NCBI GenBank assembly: GCA_011772205.1
Contig: WVZY01000041.1
Coordinates: forward strand, 62,001-126,000
Direction: 5' to 3'
DNA length: 64,000 nucleotides
DNA from: Candidatus Latescibacterota bacterium
GTDB taxonomy: Bacteria; Krumholzibacteriota; Krumholzibacteriia; WVZY01
The notes beneath the pieces were generated by a model that was not told where the DNA came from, ran no database searches, and saw nothing but the letters and a program-made list of their open reading frames with translations. Numbering within the stretch: the first letter of the stretch is position 1; each line of letters begins with the position of its first letter. Positions 8,546 through 17,758 of the stretch are shown here, piece by piece. The translations under genes were made by a program, and so were the position numbers.

Positions 8546-11500
8546 ATGAACAGAAAAAACAACTCCGATTGGAAAACCTGGATCGATACGGGTGGAACAT
8601 TCACAGATTGCGTGGCGCTTGACAGTTCCGGAAACCTCCATCGCGAAAAAGTGCTCAGCAGCAGCGCGCTGCGCGGTTCGATCGTTGCGGTCCTGAGCCC
8701 CAAGGTATTACAAATCGATGCGAAATGGAAGGCACCAGCGGATTTTATACGTGGTTTTAAATTTCTTTTGTTGGAGAAACATCTTCCCGAAGTACAAGTC
8801 GAAAAATATGACCCTGCCGAATCCACCATCGAGTTGAAACAACCTTTAGCGAAGGAAATAACCGCCGGTGATGCATTCGAAGTTTGCTCATCCGAAGAAG
8901 CGCCCATATTAGCGGCCCGGTTGGCCACAGCGACACCTTTGCGAATGCCGCTCCCCCCGATGTCCATGCGTTTGGGAACCACGCGTGGGACGAACGCGTT
9001 GCTCGAGCGGCGCGGGGCTCCGATCGCGCTTTTTATCACGAGAGGATTTGGGGATCTTCTCTCGATTGGAAACCAACAGCGTCCCGATCTCTTTGCACTC
9101 GGGATCCGAAAACCGGAGCCCCTTTACCAAGCGGTGATCGAGGTACCTGAGCGAATCGCCGCGGACGGTACCGTGCTGGAGCCGTTGGGCATCGACAGGG
9201 TTGCAGATGACACTTCCAGCCTCGTCAAGGCCGGCATCCGCTGCGCCGCGGTTGCGTTCATGCACAGCTATATCAATCCGGAACACGAGCAGGAACTCGC
9301 CGATTATCTTTTCAAGAACGGTTTTGATCACGTGTCCTGCTCGTCGAACCTCGCCCCTTTCATAAAAATCCTGCCGAGAGCCGAAACGGCCGTTGTGGAC
9401 GCGTACCTCGCTCCTGTCATCGATGATTACCTGGATAGAGTCCAGGAACCGATTGGAGAAGGCCGATTGCACGTGATGACCAGTGCCGGGGGCATGGTGC
9501 AACCTTCCTCTTATCATGCGAAGGACAGCCTGCTGAGCGGTCCCGCCGGAGGCGTTGTCGGCGGAGCGCTCGCAGGACGACGCTCGGATTATACAAAGGT
9601 CATCGCATTCGACATGGGCGGTACCAGTACGGACGTGGCCCGCTTCGACGGAGATTTCGATTATGTTTTCGAGCATGAGGTCGGAGACGCTCATCTGGTA
9701 GCGCCGGCCCTCGCAGTGGAAAGCGTCGCCTCGGGCGGCGGATCGATCTGCAGATTCGACGGGTTGGAACTTCATGTAGGACCTGAGAGCGCTGGCGCCA
9801 GTCCGGGTCCGGCGTGCTATGGCGCCGGGGGACCGCTGACATTGACCGACGTGAACCTGCTGTTGGGGCGGCTCGATTGCTCGAAATTCGAGATCCCCAT
9901 CGATATCGATGCCGCAGGCAAAGAGCTCGACAAGATCATAGAACACATCGAAGAGAGAAAAAATGAAAAGCCCGAGAGCGAAAAACTGCTCGAAGGATTT
10001 CTCGATATCGCCAACGAGCGGATGGCCGATGCCATACGGAGAATTTCCATACGCAAAGGGTACGACCCGAAAGATTATGCGCTCGTTGCATTCGGGGGCG
10101 CGGGAGCACAGCATGCTTGCGCCGTGGCGGAGAAACTTGGGGTCGATACGATCGTAATCCCTCAGGATGCAAGCCTCCTGAGCGCTTTGGGTCTGGGGTA
10201 CGCGGCCATCGAACGATTCGCCGAGAGGCAGGTTTTGGGGCAGCTTGCCGATGTGCACCCGAATGTGCCCAAGTGGATCGAAGAGCTTGGCGAAAATGCC
10301 ATCACGGCTCTCGAAATCGAAGGCGTTCACAGAAATCAGATCGACATTCGGCGCAGGATTGTGAGCATGCGCTTCGCCGGTCAGGATTCGGTGCTTCAAA
10401 TTGAGTTCGATGAGAAGACACCCTTGGAGAAAGCATTCGAAACGAAATACAAGACAATTTTCGGTCATTGGCAGGAAGAACGCCCGACCGAAGTGGAATC
10501 CATCCGTGTGGTGGTCGCCTCGCAGGCCGCCGATCGTGCTGAAAGTCCTCCGAAGCCGGCACCCAGCACCGTTGAGCCGGATAGATGCATGCGGGCATAC
10601 TTCGATGGCAGCTGGCAGGACGTTCCTGCATTCGAACGGGATGACCTTCCAAGGGGCGCGCAGCTAACCGGACCGGCATTGATATTCGAACAGTACACCA
10701 TGACGGTTGTGGAAACTGGCTGGTCGGCTGAAGTCGATGGCGCGGGCGCCATTGTTCTAAGAAGAGAAAAGAGCGCCAGCGGGAGAACCGATCAGCGTCA
10801 CCCGGAAATCGTGCGACTGGAGCTTTTCACAAACCGCTTCGGTACGATAGCCCGGGAGATGGGTGAAATGCTCCGCCGGACGGCCATTTCCACGAACGTG
10901 AAGGAACGTCTCGATTTTTCCTGCGCCGTGCTGGACAAGGACGGTGAGCTGGTTGTAAACGCCCCTCACATTCCCGTTCATCTCGGCGCCATTGGAATCT
11001 GCGTGCGCGCCATGCAGGAAATTTTGCCTATGGCGCCCGGTGACGTTGTTATCACCAACCATCCCAAATTCGGCGGATCGCATCTGCCCGATATAACGGT
11101 TGTAACACCGGTACATTTGCCCGGCGGCCGGCTGCTGGGCTACGTAGCCAACCGCGCCCATCATGCGGAACTTGGCGGCGCTCAGCCGGGCTCCCTCCCC
11201 CCCACAGCGTCAACGCTGGCGGACGAAGGTGTGGTGATCCCTCCGATGCATTTGTTCGAGAAAGGAAAAGCCAGATGGGAGGACATCGAACGCGTGCTCG
11301 CAACATCGCCTTTCCCTTCTCGCGCAATCCGGGAGAACCTTGCCGATCTTCGCGCCGCGGTGGCGGCCAACCGGAGCGGCGCCGGTGCCCTGTTGAAGCT
11401 CGCCGAAGAACACGGTGAGAAAGCGGTCTGGCACTACATGGAAGCACTCAAAAAGCGAGCGGAATCCAAAATCCGCGAGGCGCTTCGAAAAATTCCCGAT

Positions 11501-12343
11501 GGAACGTATGAAGCCACCGAGCAACTGGATGATGGATCGCCGCTCCGTGTGAAGATCGGCATTGCCGGAGACGAAGCGACTATCGACTTCACCGGCTCCG
11601 CTGATTTGCATCCAAAGAGCTTCAATGCGACTCCGGCCGTCGTGAACAGTGTGGTGATCTACGTGTTGCGCCTCCTGGTGGATGAACCGCTCCCTTTGAA
11701 CGAAGGGTTGATGAGGGCTATCAAAATGCACATCCCACAGGGAATGTTGAATCCGCCATTTCCCGATGACCCGGCTCTGGCGCCTGCGGTGGTCGGAGGC
11801 AACGTGGAAACCAGCCAGCGCCTCGTTGACACGCTTCTCAAAGCACTGGGGATTGTTGCATGCAGTCAAGGAACGATGAACAACGTGGTGTTCGGAACGG
11901 ACCGCTACAGCTATTACGAAACCGTCTGCGGGGGAACGGGCGCCGGACCCACCTTCGACGGGACCAGCGCCGTTCACAGCCACATGACGAACACGCGCAT
12001 CACCGATCCCGAAATTGTCGAGCACCGCTATCCCGTCCGCGTCGAACGATTCGGATTGCGTAAGGGATCCGGAGGCGCCGGAAGGCACCGTGGTGGTGAC
12101 GGTGCGGTTCGTGAAATCGCCTTTCTCGATAACATGTCGCTCTCGGTTCTCGGGCAGCATCGAGAGTCCGGTCCGTACGGACTGGCCGGAGGTGCGGCCG
12201 GCAAGTCCGCCGATCACTACGTCCTGAGAACCACAGGCGAAACCGTGACACTGGCTTCCATCGACGGCTCCGATGTCAATCCTGGAGACCGCATGATTTT
12301 GAAAACGCCGGGTGGGGGTGGCTATGGGTCGAAGGAGGACTAA
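8546..12343 (+). CDS. Fused 5-oxoprolinase / hydantoinase A-B (OPLAH-type)
   Basis: 1265 residues, close to the ~1290 of eukaryotic OPLAH. The N-terminal HyuA half opens with WIDTGGTFTDC (ATP-binding signature) and holds RLGTTRGTNALLERRG, HxH-containing AAVAFMHSYINPEHE and AFDMGGTSTDVARFDG. The HyuB half starts near residue 750 with LFTNRFGTIAREMGEML and carries SCAVLDKDGELVVNAPHIPVHLG, NHPKFGGSH and a glycine-rich end (GGGGYGS). Known members hydrolyse 5-oxoproline or hydantoins with ATP. Separate A and B subunits are usual in bacteria, so the fusion is notable. The next gene begins directly at the stop. The substrate could be 5-oxoproline, a hydantoin or a related lactam. Confidence 0.85.
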   Translation: MNRKNNSDWKTWIDTGGTFTDCVALDSSGNLHREKVLSSSALRGSIVAVLSPKVLQIDAKWKAPADFIRGFKFLLLEKHLPEVQVEKYDPAESTIELKQPLAKEITAGDAFEVCSSEEAPILAARLATATPLRMPLPPMSMRLGTTRGTNALLERRGAPIALFITRGFGDLLSIGNQQRPDLFALGIRKPEPLYQAVIEVPERIAADGTVLEPLGIDRVADDTSSLVKAGIRCAAVAFMHSYINPEHEQELADYLFKNGFDHVSCSSNLAPFIKILPRAETAVVDAYLAPVIDDYLDRVQEPIGEGRLHVMTSAGGMVQPSSYHAKDSLLSGPAGGVVGGALAGRRSDYTKVIAFDMGGTSTDVARFDGDFDYVFEHEVGDAHLVAPALAVESVASGGGSICRFDGLELHVGPESAGASPGPACYGAGGPLTLTDVNLLLGRLDCSKFEIPIDIDAAGKELDKIIEHIEERKNEKPESEKLLEGFLDIANERMADAIRRISIRKGYDPKDYALVAFGGAGAQHACAVAEKLGVDTIVIPQDASLLSALGLGYAAIERFAERQVLGQLADVHPNVPKWIEELGENAITALEIEGVHRNQIDIRRRIVSMRFAGQDSVLQIEFDEKTPLEKAFETKYKTIFGHWQEERPTEVESIRVVVASQAADRAESPPKPAPSTVEPDRCMRAYFDGSWQDVPAFERDDLPRGAQLTGPALIFEQYTMTVVETGWSAEVDGAGAIVLRREKSASGRTDQRHPEIVRLELFTNRFGTIAREMGEMLRRTAISTNVKERLDFSCAVLDKDGELVVNAPHIPVHLGAIGICVRAMQEILPMAPGDVVITNHPKFGGSHLPDITVVTPVHLPGGRLLGYVANRAHHAELGGAQPGSLPPTASTLADEGVVIPPMHLFEKGKARWEDIERVLATSPFPSRAIRENLADLRAAVAANRSGAGALLKLAEEHGEKAVWHYMEALKKRAESKIREALRKIPDGTYEATEQLDDGSPLRVKIGIAGDEATIDFTGSADLHPKSFNATPAVVNSVVIYVLRLLVDEPLPLNEGLMRAIKMHIPQGMLNPPFPDDPALAPAVVGGNVETSQRLVDTLLKALGIVACSQGTMNNVVFGTDRYSYYETVCGGTGAGPTFDGTSAVHSHMTNTRITDPEIVEHRYPVRVERFGLRKGSGGAGRHRGGDGAVREIAFLDNMSLSVLGQHRESGPYGLAGGAAGKSADHYVLRTTGETVTLASIDGSDVNPGDRMILKTPGGGGYGSKED

Positions 12344-13639
12344 ATGCAGCGCCTTCTTCAAGTACTTTTTTGGTCGGTAATTTCCGCGGCGTTCATCGGG
12401 CCCGGAACGGTCACGACGGCGGCCTCCTCCGGGGCTCATTTCGGCTATTCCCTCCTTTGGGCACTCCTCTTTTCCACGTTCGCCTGCCTCGTGCTCCAGG
12501 AAGCGAGCGCCCGTGTCACCGTCGTATCCGGCAAGAACCTTGGACAAGCCATCCGGCAACAATTTCACGGCGGCGCGTCAGGCCCGCTCGTCATGGTGCT
12601 CGTGCTCGGCGCCATCGTTCTGGGATGCGCGGCCTACGAGGCCGGAAATATTCTGGGCAGCGTCGCAGGAGCTTCCTTGCAAACGCGTCTCTCTCCAGAG
12701 ATACTCACGCTGATCATCGGCCTCGTATCGGGACTACTGCTCTATTTTGGCACAACAAAAACCGTCGCACGTATTCTGGGCGTCGTCGTGGCGTTCATGG
12801 GCGTCATGTTTCTCGTTACCGCTTTTCTCATCGAGCCGCCTGTCGGTGAACTCTTCAAAGGAACCTTTTTACCAACACTTCCCCAAGGATCGAGCCTTCT
12901 CGTCTTAGGCTTGATAGGAACCACCGTCGTGCCCTACAACCTTTTCCTCGGGTCCGGCATCGCTGCCGGCCAGAAGCTGGGAGAGCTGCGGTTTGGCTTG
13001 AGCGTTGCCATCGTGCTGGGTGGACTCATTTCCATGGGGGTTCTCGTCGCCGGCACTTCTGTCACGGACTCTTTCAGCTTCGAGGCGCTTTCGGGAGCCC
13101 TTTCCCTGCGGCTCGGTGAATGGTCCGCTCTCTTTTTCGCCCTGGGTCTGTTTGCGGCCGGGCTTTCATCGGCCATAACGGCGCCGCTCGCCGCAGCCGT
13201 TACAGCCCGAAGTCTTTTTGACAAGGAAAAAACAAACCGGTGGGACCACCGATCGTGGCGCTATCGAGCTGTATGGTTGTTTGTCTTGTTTACCGGCGTA
13301 TTCTTCGGATTAACGGAGGTCCGACCAATTCCCGCCATCATTCTTGCTCAGGCCTTGAACGGCGTCCTGCTGCCGTTCGTTGCGATATTTCTATTACTCG
13401 TTGCCAATGACCGCAAGTTGATGGGTGAAGGCGGAATGAATCGACTGTCTACGAACATATGTATGGGATTGGTTGTCGCCGTGACGATAGTGCTGGGAGT
13501 TACAAAAATAATGCAGGCCGTGACTTCCGCACTTAGCCTGCCAAAATTGGATGAAATAACGCTTTTTGCTGTCTCTACGGTCGCTACACTTATATTGGCC
13601 GTCCCAATTTATCGTCTCGCCCACGCGCGCAGGCGGTGA
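12344..13639 (+). CDS. Nramp (SLC11)-related transporter lacking canonical metal-binding motifs
   Basis: 431 residues and about eleven hydrophobic helices. The ATG follows the oxoprolinase TAA with no gap, a strong sign of translational coupling. Family pattern is clear: GPGTVTTAASSGAHFGYSLLW corresponds to Nramp TM1, where canonical transporters have DPGN, and TTVVPYNLFLGSG corresponds to TM6, where the metal-binding MPH normally sits. Here Asp is Gly, Asn is Thr, Met is Val and His is Tyr. Canonical Mn/Fe transport is therefore doubtful. B. subtilis ycsG, an Nramp homologue beside the oxoprolinase genes ycsF/kipI/kipA, gives a precedent for this pairing. A role in moving the oxoprolinase substrate is inferred, not shown. 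Confidence 0.75.
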   Translation: MQRLLQVLFWSVISAAFIGPGTVTTAASSGAHFGYSLLWALLFSTFACLVLQEASARVTVVSGKNLGQAIRQQFHGGASGPLVMVLVLGAIVLGCAAYEAGNILGSVAGASLQTRLSPEILTLIIGLVSGLLLYFGTTKTVARILGVVVAFMGVMFLVTAFLIEPPVGELFKGTFLPTLPQGSSLLVLGLIGTTVVPYNLFLGSGIAAGQKLGELRFGLSVAIVLGGLISMGVLVAGTSVTDSFSFEALSGALSLRLGEWSALFFALGLFAAGLSSAITAPLAAAVTARSLFDKEKTNRWDHRSWRYRAVWLFVLFTGVFFGLTEVRPIPAIILAQALNGVLLPFVAIFLLLVANDRKLMGEGGMNRLSTNICMGLVVAVTIVLGVTKIMQAVTSALSLPKLDEITLFAVSTVATLILAVPIYRLAHARRR

Positions 13640-13665
13640 TGGATCGCTGCCAACTCGACTATGCA

Positions 13666-15345
13666 TCAACGGATGAGGACCAGTTTGGTCGTTTTGGAAT
13701 GGTCTCCCGCTTTGATATGCGCGAAATAGACACCTGATCCGACGTGATGGCCCCTCTCATCTCGCCCATTCCACTCCACGGTGTAACTCCCGATCCCTTG
13801 CTCCCTGTTCACGAGGGAAGTGATCTTTTGCCCCAGGCTGTCATAGATATCCAATGTCACACAGCACTGCTCTGGCAGATGGTAATCGATAAATGCATGG
13901 GGATTGAAGGGATTCGGACGGCTAATGATCGTGACACCCGATCCGTAAGGGAATGTGCGGATATTATCCGATACTCCAATAACTGTTTCATCGCTTATCT
14001 TCGCGGCATAAACGTCCGGCACCTCCCCATCACGCTTGTCCTGCCACCCTATAATCACGGTACCGAGATCCACATGAGCCATTACGGTGACGTCTTGATC
14101 GCCTTCCGCCGTGCATACAGGAACACCGCAGCACGACCACTTGAAATTGCCGTCACCATCGATTCGTTGGGCGTACACGTTAAAATCGGTTACCTGCTCA
14201 TCCACCCAGGTTATGATTGCTCCGTCCTCACCGTCTTCAACGATTCGGTGGCACCGCTGGTTTCCATCCCCTCCGGAAATTTCAATGCCGTTGGCTTCCC
14301 ACAGGATGTTCCCGCCGTCATCGATTCGCTGAGCGTAAACGTCATAGTTCCCCTTGCGAAGGTCACGCCATGCGATGAAGGCCCCTTGAGCGCCGTCTGA
14401 AACAAGAAATGGGTAATCCTGGTCGTTGATATCCGTGCAAACGGCGACGCCGTTTGTTGTCCACATGACGTTCCCGAAGGAGTCGACTCTTTGGGCATAG
14501 ATATCGAAATCACCGCCCCGTTTATCCTGCCAGATGGTGATTGCGCCACCTACACCATCTGGAATTATCTGCTGCTTATCCTGCTCCCCCCCGGCCGTAC
14601 AGATAGCTACTCCATTCGCTGCCCATAGGACATCTCCGCTCGAATCTACCCTCTGCGCATAAATATCAGGAGCTCCGCGATGGTCCTGCCATACAATGAT
14701 CGCCCCCCCAGCACCGCCCAGGGCAAGCTGAGGGCGCCTCTGATACCCCGTTGCTGTGCAGATCGCGACGCCGCCCGATCCCCACAGGGCACTGCCATCG
14801 GAGCTGTCCCGCTGTGCGTAGATATCATTATACGTAGCTGGCGGCCGCCCCTCCTCCCATGCGAGAATGACACCACCCTCGCAATCAGAAGTGATCCGAG
14901 TAAAATAATGCATTCCATACAATTCACTGACCGGGAGGTCTGCCGTACTGCCGTCCGGATATATCCTCATTGCGAGAATCCGCTGCATCCCCGCACCATC
15001 GATATGGATCCAAGCGATGAAAGCGCCATCCATACCATCCGGAATCATGCAGGCTCCGACATTCAGCTCGCCGGGAGGCAGCAGGTAGATACCATTCGGA
15101 CCCCACTGGAGAACGCCTTTCGAGTCGATTTTCTGTGCTCTCAGATTGATGTGAGGGTCGTGGGGTTCGGATATCCAAGCCAGGATAGCCCCACCGGCAG
15201 TGTCAGGGACGATGCAAACCGGACTATCATAATCCGGTCCAGTGCAAATCGGGATACCGTCTCTCGGCCAAATCGCATGCGCAGATGATAGAGTCAACAA
15301 GACAATGCTCACGGAAAGGAATTCAGCGAGATTACGGGTACTCAT
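13666..15345 (-). CDS. Secreted eight-repeat propeller protein with FlgD-like C-terminal tail
   Basis: 559 residues. MSTRNLAEFLSVSIVLLTLSSAHA is a signal peptide with AAGGAGG upstream. Eight repeats of ~52 residues follow the pattern Q-x-x-x-x-x-DGxGGAIIAWxDxR, then DIYAQRVDSxGxxxWxxNGxxIC, and are likely one eight-bladed beta-propeller. The C-terminal ~90 residues carry a FlgD-type Ig/sorting module (NPFNPHAFIDY, ...DIYDSLGQKIT..., HHVGSGVYFAHIKAG, LVLIR). It closely resembles the gene at 24784-25928, which has only three repeats. It is probably exported and cell-surface associated. Binding target unknown. Confidence 0.75.
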   Translation of the reverse strand: MSTRNLAEFLSVSIVLLTLSSAHAIWPRDGIPICTGPDYDSPVCIVPDTAGGAILAWISEPHDPHINLRAQKIDSKGVLQWGPNGIYLLPPGELNVGACMIPDGMDGAFIAWIHIDGAGMQRILAMRIYPDGSTADLPVSELYGMHYFTRITSDCEGGVILAWEEGRPPATYNDIYAQRDSSDGSALWGSGGVAICTATGYQRRPQLALGGAGGAIIVWQDHRGAPDIYAQRVDSSGDVLWAANGVAICTAGGEQDKQQIIPDGVGGAITIWQDKRGGDFDIYAQRVDSFGNVMWTTNGVAVCTDINDQDYPFLVSDGAQGAFIAWRDLRKGNYDVYAQRIDDGGNILWEANGIEISGGDGNQRCHRIVEDGEDGAIITWVDEQVTDFNVYAQRIDGDGNFKWSCCGVPVCTAEGDQDVTVMAHVDLGTVIIGWQDKRDGEVPDVYAAKISDETVIGVSDNIRTFPYGSGVTIISRPNPFNPHAFIDYHLPEQCCVTLDIYDSLGQKITSLVNREQGIGSYTVEWNGRDERGHHVGSGVYFAHIKAGDHSKTTKLVLIR

Positions 15346-15561
15346 GGCAAAGCGCCTCCTTCCAGGTTAGGAGGATCAGAGGAAGCTATGTGTGTCGATT
15401 TATACAACTTCGATCAATCAGAGGAAGATCTCAGGATCCAAGATGAGCCAGGTTGCATTTGTTGCCGCATTCGTTATCCCAAACGCCATATATATTATAG
15501 CACGTTTATTACAATCAAACTAAGGGCGTGATTTTTCTACAATAAGTGCTTCGGAGAGCGC

Positions 15562-16086
15562 TCACATACCCCACAGGTGGCCGGTGTCAACCGGTTTTCC
15601 CTGCAGCTTCAGGTAATAAAACAATTGACCCTTGTGCGAGTTGAGGTGATAGACCATTTGGAGCAGGCGATGGCCCAATATCATGTCGCTCGGATCCCAA
15701 GGAGCAGGAGCCGGCTTGTGGGCGAGATCGTCTTCTGGGATTTTTGCCAGCACGTCGAGAGCCAGCTTTTTGTCTGCGGCCAAAAGTTTCTTGGCCTCCG
15801 CAACACTCTCGATCGTCGGCATCTTTTCGGCCGGCGGTAACATTTCCTCAGGGGACAATTTGCTGATATCGACTCCCTCCGGCAGGCCCCAATCTCCCGT
15901 TACGAAACCCTGAAAGCTCATGCCGCAGGATGTAATAATATGGTGGAGCAGCTGTCCTGTGGTCATCCAGTTGCTGCCCATGGAAGGTTTCCAATTGAGT
16001 GTATCTTCCTCTACGAGTTCGAGCAAACCTTCCGTCGTCTTGTATGCAGACCCGATTTCGCGTTTGAGAAGTTCCGTCCAGCTCAT
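15562..16086 (-). CDS. DinB-family four-helix protein
   Basis: 174 residues after a strong AAGGAGG site. The pattern WTELLKREIGSAYKTTEGLL, LLHHIITSCG and HLNSHKGQLFYYLK matches the DinB/YfiT-like superfamily, whose metal is held by one His in the second helix (here HH of LLHHI) and two or three in the last (HxxxH). Members are metal-dependent small-molecule modifying proteins, such as bacillithiol transferases, and the true substrate here cannot be predicted. The family name comes from a B. subtilis DNA-damage-induced gene and says nothing about this protein's function. It appears to be a single gene with no clear operon partner. Confidence 0.8.
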   Translation of the reverse strand: MSWTELLKREIGSAYKTTEGLLELVEEDTLNWKPSMGSNWMTTGQLLHHIITSCGMSFQGFVTGDWGLPEGVDISKLSPEEMLPPAEKMPTIESVAEAKKLLAADKKLALDVLAKIPEDDLAHKPAPAPWDPSDMILGHRLLQMVYHLNSHKGQLFYYLKLQGKPVDTGHLWGM

Positions 16087-16200
16087 AATGCCTCCTTTCG
16101 CTCGACTGTTGATCGATTCTACATGATTTTCACTGAAACCAGTACGATAAAAATCCGCTTACCGATCGAAGCTGCTTCGTGATTCAGCGCAAGAAACAGA

Positions 16201-16689
16201 TTAGCCGCTATCTCCCTTTTCCAAACGACACGTCATTGGAACGAAGCGAATGCCATGAAAAGTCCGCTCCGAACCGGACGGCTCGAAGCCCATTTTCTCG
16301 TAAGCCAAAACGGCATTCGGAGATGAATGCACGGTTATTCTCTCCAAACCAGGCACCTCCCGACGGCAAACTTCCACTGACTTTCGTAGCAGTTCTTTTC
16401 CAACTCCCCTTCGTTGAAAGCGCTTCTCTGCGAAAAGAAGCGATATATGGTTGCTGTTCCGGATCTCGATGACTCCGACAATCTCAGAGCCCGATTCCGC
16501 TACAAATACAAAGTGATTCTCCGCAGCGCGGCTGGCGATATCCTCCGGCTGGATATAATTGATGAACTCTTCGATGCCCTCTGGAAGATATTCGCTCGCC
16601 ACAAACTCGCTGAAAACACTGGAAACAAGAGCATATATTCGACCCTCATCCCCAGGTTTCATCTGTCTATACACAATTTTGTCATCCAT
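16201..16689 (-). CDS. GNAT-family N-acetyltransferase
   Basis: 162 residues beginning MDDKIVYRQMKPGDEGRI, the usual GNAT opening with a strand and helix. The acetyl-CoA motif A appears as RFQRRGVGKELLRKSVE (Q/RxxGxG), and motif B as SSPNAVLAYEKMGFEPSG. The length is right for a single GNAT domain. The acceptor substrate is not predictable from sequence. The UvrC/Cho-like gene lies upstream on the same strand, with 37 bp from its stop (16727) to this start, so co-transcription is possible, but no shared function is evident. Confidence 0.8.
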   Translation of the reverse strand: MDDKIVYRQMKPGDEGRIYALVSSVFSEFVASEYLPEGIEEFINYIQPEDIASRAAENHFVFVAESGSEIVGVIEIRNSNHISLLFAEKRFQRRGVGKELLRKSVEVCRREVPGLERITVHSSPNAVLAYEKMGFEPSGSERTFHGIRFVPMTCRLEKGDSG

Positions 16690-16726
16690 GATGTCTTATA
16701 TAAGCATAGGTGCCGGTATTAGCCTG

Positions 16727-17752
16727 TTAAATCTCGGGAGCCTTACGCTGCGATTCCCCGCCCTCGAAATAGTATTCACATGTATCTCGCTGCTTGCCGA
16801 GCCAATTGTAGACGATGTTTGCCCGGTCCAATAAATAGCGGGGGTCGACTCCGGAACAGCGAGCAACCTGCACGGAGGAAAGGTTTCCCGAGGCAATTGC
16901 CTCTCCAGGATTCGAGCGCCCTGCCTGTTCGCCTTTTTCGAAAACATAGACCGCCTCTGTTTCCCCGTTCTCTACGATAACGAGTTTTTCCGAACCGAAT
17001 CTATCGATGAAGCGCTGCCGAGCTCCAAAACGCTTGCAAAATTCGATTTTCTCTTTGAGTTCCGACGCTTTTTCATAATCCATAGCCTCCGCAGCCGCCT
17101 CCATCGCATTCTTCAATCCTTCCACCATCGTTGTCTCGTTCCCATTCAAAAACGCAACGACTTTGTTGACGATCTCCGCATATTCAGCCGGAGTTATTTT
17201 TTGCCGACAGGGGCCTTTGCAGTTGCCGATTTCACAATTCATGCATCGCTTGAACGGTTTCGGATCCTTGCATGCGCGCATATGGAGATGCTGCTGGATC
17301 AGGTTTAGCAGGTCATCGGCGAAATACCGATCCTTGAAAGGCCCAAATATTCTGCGGCCTTTCGATGTTTCCGAGTGATCTACCTGCACGAGCGCAGGAT
17401 AATTGTCGTCCGTCAACAGCAAATATCTGAATTCGGATAGCTCATTCTGCCTGTTATTATAGTGGGGGCCGTGCTTTTTGATCAGTTCGTCCTCGAGCAA
17501 AAGCGCAAGAAATTCCGTTCGGGTTACTTCAAATGAAAAATCCGCAATATCAAAGGCCATCCGAGCGATCCGATTCTCGACGTCGAACGGTTTCAAACGA
17601 AAATAGCTCAGCATTCTTTGCTTCAAGTTGATGGATTTACCAATGTAGATGACTTGGCCGTCAGCGTTGCGGAAAATATAAACGCCCGTTTTCGGCGGAA
17701 CCTTCTTTCGGATGGCAGAGACGATTTCTTCCTTGCGCTTCCGTTGAACCAT
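16727..17752 (-). CDS. Short UvrC/Cho-like GIY-YIG nuclease
   Basis: 341 residues. The GIY-YIG domain is complete (TGVYIF...VIYIGKSINLKQRMLSYF, with the catalytic Glu equivalent in EFLALLLEDELIKK). It is followed by a Cys cluster (MRACKDPKPFKRCMNC...NCKGPC), the UvrC iron-sulfur-type pattern, and a UVR helix pair (AMDYEKASELKEKIEFC). Full UvrC is ~600 residues and adds an RNase H-like nuclease and helix-hairpin-helix domains, which are absent here. It is thus closer to E. coli Cho, which makes only the 3' incision. It is separated by only 6 bp from the Mre11/SbcD-like gene, so the two are co-transcribed. It could act with that nuclease in damage repair. Confidence 0.8.
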   Translation of the reverse strand: MVQRKRKEEIVSAIRKKVPPKTGVYIFRNADGQVIYIGKSINLKQRMLSYFRLKPFDVENRIARMAFDIADFSFEVTRTEFLALLLEDELIKKHGPHYNNRQNELSEFRYLLLTDDNYPALVQVDHSETSKGRRIFGPFKDRYFADDLLNLIQQHLHMRACKDPKPFKRCMNCEIGNCKGPCRQKITPAEYAEIVNKVVAFLNGNETTMVEGLKNAMEAAAEAMDYEKASELKEKIEFCKRFGARQRFIDRFGSEKLVIVENGETEAVYVFEKGEQAGRSNPGEAIASGNLSSVQVARCSGVDPRYLLDRANIVYNWLGKQRDTCEYYFEGGESQRKAPEI

Positions 17753-17758
17753 CGATGT

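Noticed and set aside
8909-10468. A 519-codon antisense reading frame in the oxoprolinase gene
   Set aside because: It lies wholly inside a clearly conserved gene, has no ribosome site and encodes no recognised domain.
11210-12568. A 452-codon antisense reading frame across the oxoprolinase/Nramp junction
   Set aside because: It spans two well-defined genes and its product has no recognisable features.
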